Counted from the stretch's first letter, positions 23,039 through 31,402 are shown. The stretch: DNA of 37,548 nucleotides from SZAS-3 sp964386785 (GCA_964386785.1 CAYLUD010000008.1:1-37548), one strand, 5' to 3'. Notes: generated by a model not told the origin, from the letters alone. Numbers and translations: made by a program.

Positions 23039-24042
23039 AGCGTGTCATAGTGTGACCATGACATTTTTGGAAGAAAGAGCTTCGCTTGTGCATACCCATA
23101 CGCAACCCAGTGGTCGCGATTCTGAAGAATCGCATGCATGTGCGCGGAAATGGGTTGGTGATCCCATAGAGGGTAGTCAGATCCTGTAATTTCAGGGATA
23201 GAAGAACAACGACGAGCCACTACAGGGGTACCTAAGGAAAAGGCTTCTAAGATGGGATAACCAAAACCCTCATAGGAGCTTGGCATCAGGAGTAGGGTTG
23301 CTTTTTGCAACCACCCCAGTACTTCTGCATGTGGTCGGGTACCTAGGTAATGCACCCTAGGATGCATGAAGGTGGGTTGCTCTTCCCCACCTAGTGCTAC
23401 GATATGGTAGGCGCTCCACCGGGAATCTCGTAAAATTTCTTCTACTGTGGGTTGAAATGATTTATACCCTTCACGTCGACCTAAGTAGATGAAGTAGGGA
23501 AAAGAAGGGAAGACCTCCTCTACGCTACGTGGTGTGAATCCATGAGGAATCACAGAAATGGGTTGGGAAAGATGGGGCCATACATCTAACAAGTCAGCTT
23601 TTGCATGATGTGAGGGGGATAGGATATGCGTAGATTGTTCTAGAGTGGCTCGTTTTGCTCGGTGGGTGTAGGTATCTGTCGATCCTGTTCGTTCTGCAAT
23701 CATATCATGGTAGGAAATGATAGAGGGGATGGAGGTAATGGGCTGTCCCACATAATAGCTCGCATGCCAAATACGGGGACGATACCACGTACATATTGCT
23801 GTAAGGTACAACCTTTCTTGCCACAAGGAGGTGCGATTCCATCGAAATCGTTTTCTATGAATGAGGCGAATATGTTGCAAATGGGTTGAAATGGCTCTCC
23901 ATTCGATATTGTGATTGGAGGGGAGAAGGAGGGTAACAGAATAGGAGGATTGATCTAGTTGTAGCAATAGATCAGCCCAGCAACGGCTGATGCCTCCACT
24001 ACGTTGTAATCCAAAAATGGCACCATCCAGCAACAAATCCAC
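23017..24042 (-). CDS. Glycosyltransferase, family 4 (GT-B) type
   Basis: The 341-residue protein has the N-terminal GT-B half (FGLQRSGGISRCWADLL) and the C-terminal donor-binding half with PHGF, FIYLGRREGYK, VHYLGTRPHAEVLGWL and the E-x7-E motif YEGFGYPILEAFSLGTP. It is a retaining glycosyltransferase, probably of the mannosyl/rhamnosyl group, acting on a surface polysaccharide or lipid; the substrate is unknown. The start is a GTG at 24042, 3 bp after the brnQ-1 stop, so it is probably translated as part of that transcript. No other glycan genes surround it. Its 3' end overlaps the opposing F-box gene. Confidence 0.85.
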   Translation of the reverse strand: MDLLLDGAIFGLQRSGGISRCWADLLLQLDQSSYSVTLLLPSNHNIEWRAISTHLQHIRLIHRKRFRWNRTSLWQERLYLTAICTWYRPRIWHASYYVGQPITSIPSIISYHDMIAERTGSTDTYTHRAKRATLEQSTHILSPSHHAKADLLDVWPHLSQPISVIPHGFTPRSVEEVFPSFPYFIYLGRREGYKSFQPTVEEILRDSRWSAYHIVALGGEEQPTFMHPRVHYLGTRPHAEVLGWLQKATLLLMPSSYEGFGYPILEAFSLGTPVVARRCSSIPEITGSDYPLWDHQPISAHMHAILQNRDHWVAYGYAQAKLFLPKMSWSHYDTLYRALMS

Positions 24043-24045
24043 AGG

Positions 24046-25212
24046 TTAAACGAGCACGAGGTACGTAATTAAAGAGACCCCAAACGCTACGTATACGGGA
24101 GTGCGAGGGGTGTTCATAGCATACAGCTTATGTAGAATGTTCAGAACACAGAGAATGATTAATCCAGGACAAAGGATTTGTAAGACTGGAGACAACATAT
24201 TCGCAATACTCATGAATCCTAAATTTGCTAAACAAGTTGCTACTGCCATAGGGATGAAGATAGCTAACCAACGCGGCATGCGGTTATTAGATAGATCGTG
24301 TTGTAAATAATTTGCAGAGATCACAGCAACGGGCACAGCTGTTGTCAGACAGACTAATGCAACGGATACACAGGCAACAAAGGCCCCATAGGGGCCAATT
24401 AGATGGACAGCAATGAGTCCTAAACGCGCAGCTTCATCGTGAGGAGGCAAAAGAGGTGTATAGTAAGAGGAGACAAAGGAAAGGGCAAAAAACATGAGGC
24501 TCATTAAGACTCCAGCAATCAAGGAGGCTCCCACCATTTTTTTGAAAAAAGAACGAGTGCCTTCTGGTGATGGATGGAGCTCCTCATTCTTAGATCGAAA
24601 GTAGCTGATGACTACTGGAGCAAAGATAAAGGATGCGATCAGATCGAGAGTGTTATACCCACCAAGTAATCCTTGCATAAAGTCATGTTTGGGTGTTGTG
24701 AACACATGAATAGGAGTTGGGTGGTGGATGAATCCTAGAGTGAGAATAACCGCCATGGAAATAAGCAGGATGGGAGCCAGAACTACACCAAAAATATCGA
24801 CTAAGCGATTGGGGCGTGCAGCAAAAGCAAACACGATAAGACAACAAATCAGACTGAAAGGAAGGAGGTTTAAAGGCAGATAAGGGCTCAGGGTTGCATG
24901 GGCCAATGTAATCAAGCGTGGTAGGGCGCCTATGGGGCCTATAATGGCTTGAATAATGAAGACTAATAACAATCCCGGGATACGACCAATACGCCCAAAA
25001 AAACTAGGTATATCACCCAAGAACAACATAATGGAAATCAAACCCATCAGAGGCAATGACACCCCAGAAATAAGAAGCCCAAGCGTAGTAAATAGAGTAT
25101 GATCACCTGCACGGCCGCCTAATATCAGAGGCCAAATAAGGTCCCCTCCTCCAAAAAACATGGAAAAAAGAGCTAATCCTCCTGCTATCACGCCTGTTTT
25201 ATTTCGTTTCAT
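24046..25212 (-). CDS. brnQ: BrnQ-family branched-chain amino acid transporter, copy 1
   Basis: BrnQ imports leucine, isoleucine and valine with a cation. The 388-residue protein has about 12 hydrophobic segments and the family start KTGVIAGGLALFSMFFGGGD with LIWPLILGGRAGDHT. It is the tandem paralog of copy 2, with most residues identical and exactly the same length when started at the ATG at 25212. The ORF is open for 14 more codons upstream, but these cover the -10 box. Differences cluster in loops (for example the NEELHPSPEGTRSF loop). It is likely co-transcribed with the glycosyltransferase downstream. Confidence 0.9.
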   Translation of the reverse strand: MKRNKTGVIAGGLALFSMFFGGGDLIWPLILGGRAGDHTLFTTLGLLISGVSLPLMGLISIMLFLGDIPSFFGRIGRIPGLLLVFIIQAIIGPIGALPRLITLAHATLSPYLPLNLLPFSLICCLIVFAFAARPNRLVDIFGVVLAPILLISMAVILTLGFIHHPTPIHVFTTPKHDFMQGLLGGYNTLDLIASFIFAPVVISYFRSKNEELHPSPEGTRSFFKKMVGASLIAGVLMSLMFFALSFVSSYYTPLLPPHDEAARLGLIAVHLIGPYGAFVACVSVALVCLTTAVPVAVISANYLQHDLSNNRMPRWLAIFIPMAVATCLANLGFMSIANMLSPVLQILCPGLIILCVLNILHKLYAMNTPRTPVYVAFGVSLITYLVLV

Positions 25213-25219
25213 GAGAGAG

Positions 25220-25249
25220 ATAGTAGAGTAAGAAAAAGATGAAAAACAA
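25220..25249 (-). promoter_or_regulatory. brnQ copy 1 promoter (leaderless type)
   Basis: On the minus strand TTGTTT (25244-25249), an 18-nt spacer and TACTAT (25220-25225) end 7 nt before the ATG at 25212. No Shine-Dalgarno is present. Confidence 0.5.
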
Positions 25250-25307
25250 GACAAATCGATGTAGGGTAGGGGATCAGCCCTACATCGTATAGAGTAAGAT
25301 CCTCAGA

Positions 25308-26474
25308 TTAGACGAGCGTAAGGTACCCAATCAAGGAGACGCCAAATGCTACGTATACAGGAGCTCGAGGGGTGTTCATTGCATACAACTTATGCAGAAT
25401 ATTGAGAACACAGAGGATAATCAATCCAGGGCACATAACCTGCAAGACAGGAGCGAGCATTTTTGCAATGCCCATGAATCCCAAATTCGCTAAGAAAGTA
25501 GCAATAGCCATAGGAATCAAGATAGCCAACCAACGTGACATACGGTTGTGCGATAGGTCTTTTTGTAGGTAATTGGCAGAAATCACGGCAATCGGCACGG
25601 CTGTGGTAAGGCAGACCAGTGCAACAGCGATACATGCTATAAAGGCTCCATATGGTCCAATCAGATGGACAGCAATGAGTCCTAGTCGCTCGGCTTCGCC
25701 ATGAGGAGGCAATAGGTGTGTGTAGTAGGAAGAGACAAACGTGAGGGCAAAAAACATGACGCTCATTAAGCCACCTGCGATCAGTGAAGAGGTGAGCATT
25801 TTTTTGAATAAAGAGCGAGTGCCTTCTGGAGATGCATCGATTTCGCCATCTTTTGAACGGAAATAGCTAATCACTACTGGCGCAAAGATGAACGATGCGA
25901 TGAGGTCTAGGGTATTATACCCGCCTAATAATCCTTGCATAAAGTCGTGTTTTGGTGTGGTAAGGACATGGATTGGGGCCGGGTGGTGGATGAATCCTAG
26001 AACTAAGATGACAGCCATCGAAACGAGTAAGATCGGGGCAAGCACCACGCCTAAAATATCAACTAGGCGATTGGGGCGCGCAGCAAAAGCAAATACGATC
26101 AGACAGCAAATCAGGCTAAAGGGGAGTAGTCCCATGGAAAGGTAAGGGCTTAAGGTCGCATGGGCCAACGTAATTAACCGAGGTAAGGAACCTAAGGGGC
26201 CTAGAATTGCTTGAATCATGAAAATCAATACAAATCCAGGCACACGGCCTAGGCGACCGAAAAAGCTAGCTGTATCGCCAAAGAATAACATGATGGAGAT
26301 CAGGCCCATCAAGGGGAGTGAAACTCCAGAAATCAGAAATCCTAGTGTGGTAAAGAGGTTGTGATCTCCAGCTCGGCCACCAAGAATCAGGGGCCAAATC
26401 AGGTCTCCCGCTCCAAAAAACATGGAAAAAAGAGCTAAACCTGCAGCGATAACGCCTGTTTTATGTATTTTCAT
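25308..26474 (-). CDS. brnQ: BrnQ-family branched-chain amino acid transporter, copy 2
   Basis: Same family and length (388 residues) as copy 1, with the same start KTGVIAAGLALFSMFFGAGD and the conserved LLGGYNTLDLIASFIFAPVV segment. The two copies are in direct tandem with a 95-bp gap, and each has its own leaderless-type promoter, so they can be regulated separately. For an intracellular bacterium that depends on host amino acids, two copies may differ in affinity or timing; that is inference. C. trachomatis, as recalled, has one brnQ at another locus, so the duplication is local to this islet. Confidence 0.9.
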   Translation of the reverse strand: MKIHKTGVIAAGLALFSMFFGAGDLIWPLILGGRAGDHNLFTTLGFLISGVSLPLMGLISIMLFFGDTASFFGRLGRVPGFVLIFMIQAILGPLGSLPRLITLAHATLSPYLSMGLLPFSLICCLIVFAFAARPNRLVDILGVVLAPILLVSMAVILVLGFIHHPAPIHVLTTPKHDFMQGLLGGYNTLDLIASFIFAPVVISYFRSKDGEIDASPEGTRSLFKKMLTSSLIAGGLMSVMFFALTFVSSYYTHLLPPHGEAERLGLIAVHLIGPYGAFIACIAVALVCLTTAVPIAVISANYLQKDLSHNRMSRWLAILIPMAIATFLANLGFMGIAKMLAPVLQVMCPGLIILCVLNILHKLYAMNTPRAPVYVAFGVSLIGYLTLV

Positions 26475-26481
26475 GAAGGAA

Positions 26482-26511
26482 ATTGTAAAATAAAGAAATG
26501 ATTAAATACAA
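26482..26511 (-). promoter_or_regulatory. brnQ copy 2 promoter (leaderless type)
   Basis: On the minus strand TTGTAT (26506-26511), an 18-nt spacer and TACAAT (26482-26487) end 7 nt before the ATG at 26474. No Shine-Dalgarno is present. Confidence 0.5.
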
Positions 26512-26609
26512 GATAAATCAGTCCGGATAGAAAGCTAGATCACTACTACTCCTCTTCATATTTTCCTATATTACGAGATAGAATAGGGGCTGTCCGACCT
26601 TTCATTCCG

Positions 26610-26771
26610 TCACATATGCGTTTTTTTATCCTTTCTGGTTCCAGACATGAGTAAAAAGCAGACCATTAAAGGAATGAGGAATTGGAACAAAGAAAAGATA
26701 TCGATATAAGAGGCAGCTTGTGAGAGCCGATCTTCATTCGCCTTATGAAAATCCAAAGAGTTAATAGACAT
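26610..26771 (-). CDS. Possible 53-residue single-TM protein
   Basis: A short ORF starts with ATG at 26771, overlapping the last 11 bp of cysJ, and ends at TGA 26610. Its product has a polar N-terminus, one membrane segment (IDIFSLFQFLIPLMVCFLLM) and a basic tail (SGTRKDKKTHM). One TM followed by R/K-rich sequence is the layout of the YajC N-terminus, but the cytoplasmic domain of YajC is missing, so it is either a different small protein or a truncated gene. Supporting its reality are the hydrophobic segment in a non-coding gap and the operon position; against it, no clear ribosome-binding site. Confidence 0.35.
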   Translation of the reverse strand: MSINSLDFHKANEDRLSQAASYIDIFSLFQFLIPLMVCFLLMSGTRKDKKTHM

Positions 26772-27759
26772 CCCGTAGGTAGCGTCCTGATTTACGTAGG
26801 TGCTTGAGATAGGCCGTAGCCTCCTGAGTCGAGAAGCAGCCTTCTTCAGCGAAGATGCTGAGGAGCATACTCTCAACGGATACGGCCATTTTTTTTGCAT
26901 CTCCGCATACAAACAAAGAGGCTTGTTTATGGTGAATCCAATCCCACAACTCAGATTTTTTTGCGTACATGCGATCTTGTACGTATATCTTACGATCACT
27001 TTCTCTAGAAAAAGCTAAATCAACCTCTAATACTCCTTGAGTTTGGTACGTTTCCCAGTCTTGCGAATAGTAATAATGGCCGGTACGAGTCTGTTCTCCA
27101 AAAAACAACCAATTTTTTGTTGGAATGTTCTGGAGAGTCCTCTCCTGCATAAATCCACGAAAGGGTGCAATGCCCGTACCAGGACCGATCATAATCATAG
27201 GAATATGTGGAGCTGGTGGGCGAAAATGACGTGTTGGATAGTGGACGATGCGTAATAGAGTTTCATTAGGCACGACGCGGTGGCAGAGAAAAGCAGAACA
27301 GACACCATATTCTAGGGGGTGCCCTTGGGGATTTCGATTCAGCGTGACAATCAGGTGTGCTTGTTGACCGACTCGGCCCATGGCTGAAGCTATCGAATAA
27401 AAGCGTGGCTTCATTGGCAATAAGTGGGAACAAAATGATTCAAGCGAAGTACAACAATCCAGATAATCCAGAGCATACGAACGTGGGCCGAAACGATCTT
27501 GTAAAGATTGAGAAACTTGAAAGAGATCATAGTCTCTTTCCAAAGAGAAGCGCTGCACCGCAGCTGTAGGAGACCATCGGGAATAGACAGCCTCTACGAT
27601 CTCGGGAGGGTTTATTGGATAGACTGCTAAGTAATCACCCACCTCATATCGTAGAGGAGTTTCTTTTAAATCAAGCTCAAGATGAAATGCCTGTTTTTCG
27701 GCAGATAGGGGGGTGAGCCTCTCTCTATACGTACATGGAACATCCCACGAATCCCCCAT
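26761..27759 (-). CDS. cysJ: CysJ-like FAD/NADPH oxidoreductase lacking the FMN domain
   Basis: The 332-residue protein corresponds to the C-terminal (ferredoxin reductase-like) half of sulfite reductase flavoprotein. It has an FAD-binding connecting domain, RFYSIASAM (the RxYS motif), YGVCSAFL, GPGTGIAPFRGFM for NADPH binding, LFFGEQTR, and a C-terminus ending GRYLRDVY as in CysJ/cytochrome P450 reductases. The flavodoxin (FMN) domain is absent, as in the chlamydial protein annotated CysJ (CT435), so electron transfer to sulfite reductase is doubtful and the acceptor is unknown. GAGGAT lies before the ATG. It follows rpsJ by 12 bp in the same order as Chlamydia. Confidence 0.85.
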   Translation of the reverse strand: MGDSWDVPCTYRERLTPLSAEKQAFHLELDLKETPLRYEVGDYLAVYPINPPEIVEAVYSRWSPTAAVQRFSLERDYDLFQVSQSLQDRFGPRSYALDYLDCCTSLESFCSHLLPMKPRFYSIASAMGRVGQQAHLIVTLNRNPQGHPLEYGVCSAFLCHRVVPNETLLRIVHYPTRHFRPPAPHIPMIMIGPGTGIAPFRGFMQERTLQNIPTKNWLFFGEQTRTGHYYYSQDWETYQTQGVLEVDLAFSRESDRKIYVQDRMYAKKSELWDWIHHKQASLFVCGDAKKMAVSVESMLLSIFAEEGCFSTQEATAYLKHLRKSGRYLRDVY

Positions 27760-27771
27760 TGGATCCTCGAA

Positions 27772-28089
27772 CTACGCTGCCTTAATTTTGATATCGACTC
27801 CTGCAGGGACCGTCAAAGTCTTCAGGGCATCAATTGTTTTCCCTGTGGGATCGAGGATATCAATCATACGTTTGTGAGTACGAATTTCAAACTGTTCTCG
27901 AGACTTACGGTCAACGTGAGGAGATCGCAAAACGGTATAGATCTCGCGTCGTGTAGGTAGAGGAATAGGGCCTACCACGCGAGCTCCTGTGCGTTTGGCT
28001 GTTTCTACGATGTCTAGAGTCGAGCGATCGACCTGTCGTTGATCAAATCCTTTGAGGCGGATGCGAATCCGTTGTTTTTGTTTGCTCAT
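27772..28089 (-). CDS. rpsJ: 30S ribosomal protein S10
   Basis: The 105-residue protein matches S10: IRIRLKGFDQRQVD, VETAKRTGARVVGPIPLPTR, RSPHVDRKSREQFEIRTHKR, and IDILDPTGKTIDAL. S10 is part of the 30S head and of antitermination complexes with NusB. In most bacteria rpsJ begins the S10 operon; in Chlamydia it lies after fusA, and the same arrangement is seen here (7-bp gap after fusA). That placement also supports the chlamydial assignment. Confidence 0.97.
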   Translation of the reverse strand: MSKQKQRIRIRLKGFDQRQVDRSTLDIVETAKRTGARVVGPIPLPTRREIYTVLRSPHVDRKSREQFEIRTHKRMIDILDPTGKTIDALKTLTVPAGVDIKIKAA

Positions 28090-28096
28090 GGTGATC

Positions 28097-30184
28097 CTAT
28101 TTTTTTACAATTTCATCTTGAATTTTTTGAGGAACTCGAGAAAAGAAGGCAGGTTCCATTGTCGAAGTAGCTCGCCCTGAACTCATCGAACGCAGTTGGG
28201 TAGTATAACCAAACATTTCAGATAGCGGCACCTCGGCTGCAATTTTAACAGCTCCCTTGCCAGCTTCCTGTCCTAGAATCTTACCGCGTCGCTTATTGAG
28301 ATCGCCGATTACATCACCCATCGCTTCCTCTGGGGTGGTAACGTCCACTTTCATAATAGGCTCTAAGATTACAGGCTTACCCTTACGAGCCGCATCTTTG
28401 ATTGCCATAGAACCGCAGATTTTAAAGGCCATCTCGCTAGAGTCCACCTCGTGGTATGATCCGAAGACAATGAAAATCTTTGTATCCACCAAGGCATATC
28501 CACCTAAGACACCTGTAGTCAGCCCCTCTTCAATTCCCTTGATAACGGCTGGGACATACTCTTTAGGTATCGAACCCCCAACAATCTTACTGACAATCTC
28601 ATTACCCTTGCCTGGCTCATTTGGTTCTATTTCCAAACATACGTGTGCATATTGACCACGTCCACCCGACTGTTTGACATATTTTGTTTCTGTCTTGCTT
28701 GGAGCAGTAATTGTTTCTTTGTAGGAAACTTGAGGTTTACCGACGTTAGCTTCCACTTTAAATTCTCTGACCATACGATCACGGAGAATATCGAGGTGCA
28801 GTTCTCCCATACCAGAAATAATGGTTTGCCCTGTCTCCTCGTTAGTTGAAATCCTGAAGGTAGGATCTTCTTCTGCCAAAGCAGATAATGCAAGAGCCAG
28901 TTTTTCGCGATCAGCTTTTGATTTAGGCTCGATTGCCATATCGATAACGGGTTCTGGAAACTCCATTTTTTCCAACAAAAATTCACCTGTCTCATCGCAC
29001 AGAGTATCGCCTGTTGTCGTCGATTTTAATCCAATACAAGCAGCAATATCTCCGGCAAAAAACTCGTCACGATCTTCCCGGTTATTTGCGTGCATTTGCA
29101 AAAGACGAGAGATCCGCTCTTTTTTGTCTTTTGTGGTATTCACTAAGGTCATGCCCTTCTTGAGCGTTCCTGCATAAATACGCACGAATGTAAGACGTCC
29201 CACGTAGGGATCTGTCATGATTTTAAATGCTAAGGCAGCTAAAGGTGCATCATCAGAAGGTGGAATCTCAAATTGTTCGCCAGTATCAGTTCGTATACCT
29301 TTGACTACGCCTCGATCAATCGGAGAGGGCATCCAACTAACAATTGCATCAAGAAGTTGTTGCACCCCTTTGTTTTTAAACGCAGAACCACACAGGACAG
29401 GATTCATCTTGTTTGCAATGACACTTTTACGAATCGCTGCATGAATCTCTTCTTCTGTGATCGTATCAGGAGCCTCTAAAACCTTAGTCATGAAGGTATC
29501 ATTCCCTTCATCCAGTGTCGCTAATTCTTCTAGAAGATGCATACGCATCTCTTGACACTTATCTTGTAAATCTTCAGGTATCGGAAGCTCATCCCACTTG
29601 GTCCCTAGGGACTCATCGTGAAAAACCAAAGCTTTCATTTTCACTAAATCAACCATGCCAGCGAATTCTGACTCTGCTCCAATTGGGCAATGTACTGGAA
29701 TGGCATTCGCTCCTAATTTTTCACGCATCGATGCCACAGCTTCAAAAAAATCAGCCCCCATACGATCCATTTTATTCACGAATGCAATACGAGGTACCCC
29801 GTACTTGTCTGCTTGACGCCATACCGTTTCCGATTGTGGCTCCACACCCGACACCGCATCAAATACAGCAACAGCGCCGTCTAGAACTCGTAGAGAGCGC
29901 TCCACCTCAATAGTGAAGTCCACGTGACCTGGAGTGTCAATGATATTGATTCGAGAACCATTCCAGAAAACAGTAGTAGCAGCAGAAGTGATCGTGATAC
30001 CACGTTCTTGTTCCTGCTCCATCCAGTCCATCGTAGCACATCCCTCATGGACTTCTCCAATACGGTGAGTCTTTCCCGCATAGTACAGTATTCTTTCTGT
30101 AGTAGTCGTTTTCCCCGCGTCAATGTGGGCCATGATTCCTACGTTGCGCACTAACTTCAGGTGGTCATCTTTTGGTCTGGGCAT
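28097..30184 (-). CDS. fusA: Translation elongation factor G
   Basis: EF-G is the GTPase that drives ribosomal translocation. From the ATG at 30184 the protein has 695 residues, the normal size, starting MPRPKDDHLKLVRNVGIMAH. It contains the G1 motif AHIDAGKTTTTE, the switch II DTPGHVDFT, NKMDRMGAD, and domain IV with GGRGQYAHV. An upstream in-frame start at 30223 would overlap rpsG and adds sequence not seen in EF-G; AGAGAGAG precedes the chosen ATG. It belongs to the str-type operon rpsL-rpsG-fusA, extended by rpsJ and cysJ. Confidence 0.97.
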   Translation of the reverse strand: MPRPKDDHLKLVRNVGIMAHIDAGKTTTTERILYYAGKTHRIGEVHEGCATMDWMEQEQERGITITSAATTVFWNGSRINIIDTPGHVDFTIEVERSLRVLDGAVAVFDAVSGVEPQSETVWRQADKYGVPRIAFVNKMDRMGADFFEAVASMREKLGANAIPVHCPIGAESEFAGMVDLVKMKALVFHDESLGTKWDELPIPEDLQDKCQEMRMHLLEELATLDEGNDTFMTKVLEAPDTITEEEIHAAIRKSVIANKMNPVLCGSAFKNKGVQQLLDAIVSWMPSPIDRGVVKGIRTDTGEQFEIPPSDDAPLAALAFKIMTDPYVGRLTFVRIYAGTLKKGMTLVNTTKDKKERISRLLQMHANNREDRDEFFAGDIAACIGLKSTTTGDTLCDETGEFLLEKMEFPEPVIDMAIEPKSKADREKLALALSALAEEDPTFRISTNEETGQTIISGMGELHLDILRDRMVREFKVEANVGKPQVSYKETITAPSKTETKYVKQSGGRGQYAHVCLEIEPNEPGKGNEIVSKIVGGSIPKEYVPAVIKGIEEGLTTGVLGGYALVDTKIFIVFGSYHEVDSSEMAFKICGSMAIKDAARKGKPVILEPIMKVDVTTPEEAMGDVIGDLNKRRGKILGQEAGKGAVKIAAEVPLSEMFGYTTQLRSMSSGRATSTMEPAFFSRVPQKIQDEIVKK

Positions 30185-30216
30185 GATTCTCTCTCTTACT
30201 TCTTTCTCGTTCGTCT

Positions 30217-30690
30217 CTACCACTTGTAATGAGCAAAAGCCTTATTGGCTTCTGCCATGCGGTGCATATCCTCTTTCTTCTTGATGGTAGAACCTTGATT
30301 GTTAAAACAATCGACAAGTTCCATGAGCAACCCTTGTTCCATAGAACGGCCGGGTTTTGTTCGCGCATGAAGGATGATCCATCGCATCGCAATCGAAGTC
30401 CGACGATCTGCTGGAATCTCCACGGGAACTTGGTAAGTAGCTCCTCCAATACGACGAGACTTCACTTCTAGTGCGGGTTTTGCATTTTCCAAAGCTTGCT
30501 CAAAAGCGGCTACAGGATCCTCAAGGGAAACTTTTTTTCCTAATTCTGCCAATGCGCCATATACAATGCGTCGCGCAACAGCCTTCTTTCCATCGATCAT
30601 CAATTTATTAATGAATTTGGCGAGAATAAGGCTTCCAAATAGAGCATCCGGCTCAATGGTTCGTTTTTCTGCTCGTCTTCTTCTTGACAT
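30217..30690 (-). CDS. rpsG: 30S ribosomal protein S7
   Basis: The 157-residue protein matches S7: MSRRRRAEKR, KFINKLMIDGKKAVARRIVY, NAKPALEVKSRRIGGATYQV, and PADRRTSIAMRWI. S7 nucleates assembly of the 30S head. In E. coli it also represses its own operon by binding the rpsL-rpsG intergenic mRNA; the matching gap here holds two strong hairpins. The stop lies 32 bp before fusA. Confidence 0.97.
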   Translation of the reverse strand: MSRRRRAEKRTIEPDALFGSLILAKFINKLMIDGKKAVARRIVYGALAELGKKVSLEDPVAAFEQALENAKPALEVKSRRIGGATYQVPVEIPADRRTSIAMRWIILHARTKPGRSMEQGLLMELVDCFNNQGSTIKKKEDMHRMAEANKAFAHYKW

Positions 30691-30763
30691 AGGTTCTCCT
30701 GCCCTGCGTTATACATTCTCAGAAAAGCCCCTCGTACTGTTCATTCGCTTCTATAAAGCCAAC

Positions 30764-30825
30764 ATCCCTCATCATTCGCTACAGCGAATCAAGAGGGATA
30801 TTCAGGATCAAGAGCGACTTGATCC
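30764..30825 (-). promoter_or_regulatory. Two hairpins in the rpsL-rpsG intergenic region
   Basis: Hairpin 1, just after the rpsL stop: GGATCAAG (30805-30812) with CTTGATCC (30818-30825), a perfect 8-bp stem and 5-nt loop. Hairpin 2: ATCCCTC (30764-30770) with GAGGGAT (30793-30799), containing an inner stem ATTCGC/GCGAAT around a 4-nt loop. Neither is followed by a T-run on the transcript strand. In E. coli the same intergenic region is the S7 autoregulatory site, so an S7 target is a reasonable inference. Confidence 0.55.
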
Positions 30826-30829
30826 TCTA

Positions 30830-31201
30830 CTACTTAGGCTTCTTCGCCCCGTACAAGGAACGTCCCTGTTTTCGATCTTTTACTGCCGCACAATCCAATG
30901 CTCCCCGGACAATGTGATAACGAACCCCAGGCAAGTCTTTCACTCGCCCGCCGCGCACTAAAACGATGCTGTGCTCCTGTAGGTTGTGACCTTCTCCGCC
31001 GATATAGGCGATGATTTCTTGTCCGTTCGAAAGCTTGACCCAAGCTACCTTCCTCAACGCCGAGTTGGGTTTTTTAGGAGTCTTTGTCTTTACTTGGAGA
31101 CACACTCCTCGTCGTTGCGGACAACTCACTAAAGCAGGAGATTTCTTTCTTCTTACTTTAGATTCGCGCCCTTTACGGATGAGCTGATTGATTGTAGGCA
31201 T
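30830..31201 (-). CDS. rpsL: 30S ribosomal protein S12
   Basis: The 123-residue protein matches S12: MPTINQLIRKGRESKVRRK, CPQRRGVCLQVKT, TPKKPNSALRKVAWVKLSNG, YIGGEGHNLQEHS, and RGGRVKDLPGVRYH. The Lys residues at the streptomycin-related positions (TPKKP and GRVKDLPG) are wild type. AGGGA precedes the ATG. It is the first gene of the operon and has its own promoter at 31235-31263. Confidence 0.97.
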   Translation of the reverse strand: MPTINQLIRKGRESKVRRKKSPALVSCPQRRGVCLQVKTKTPKKPNSALRKVAWVKLSNGQEIIAYIGGEGHNLQEHSIVLVRGGRVKDLPGVRYHIVRGALDCAAVKDRKQGRSLYGAKKPK

Positions 31202-31234
31202 ATTGTCTTCCCTAAACTAAATTCTCAGGCAGTG

Positions 31235-31263
31235 AGCATAATAAAAGTATCGATTCTTGACAA
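31235..31263 (-). promoter_or_regulatory. rpsL operon promoter
   Basis: On the minus strand TTGTCA (31258-31263), a 17-nt spacer and TATGCT (31235-31240) predict a start near 31228 and a leader of about 27 nt carrying the AGGGA ribosome-binding site. The remaining intergenic sequence to 31402 holds nothing recognisable. Confidence 0.55.
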
Positions 31264-31402
31264 TCTGCATTTTTTTGGTTGCCTACGTGATAGGTGTAAC
31301 TTTCTTTTATAATCAAGAAGGCATGCGATTTGCACCCTATATCCTCGGACTGCGATAGGTCTAGTCAACGATCCTTATCTAGGTGTAGATGTTGCGAAAT
31401 TG

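Noticed and set aside
25213..25254. 14-residue N-terminal extension of brnQ copy 1
   Set aside because: It covers the -10 and -35 boxes; starting at 25212 gives the same 388-residue length as copy 2.
26772..26999. Upstream part of the open frame leading into the 53-residue ORF
   Set aside because: This stretch overlaps cysJ in another phase, and its translation (Cys/Lys/Arg-rich) has no family features; only the part from 26771 is plausible.
28257..29913. Several long open frames antisense to fusA
   Set aside because: They mirror the highly conserved fusA codons and show no family motif or initiation signal.
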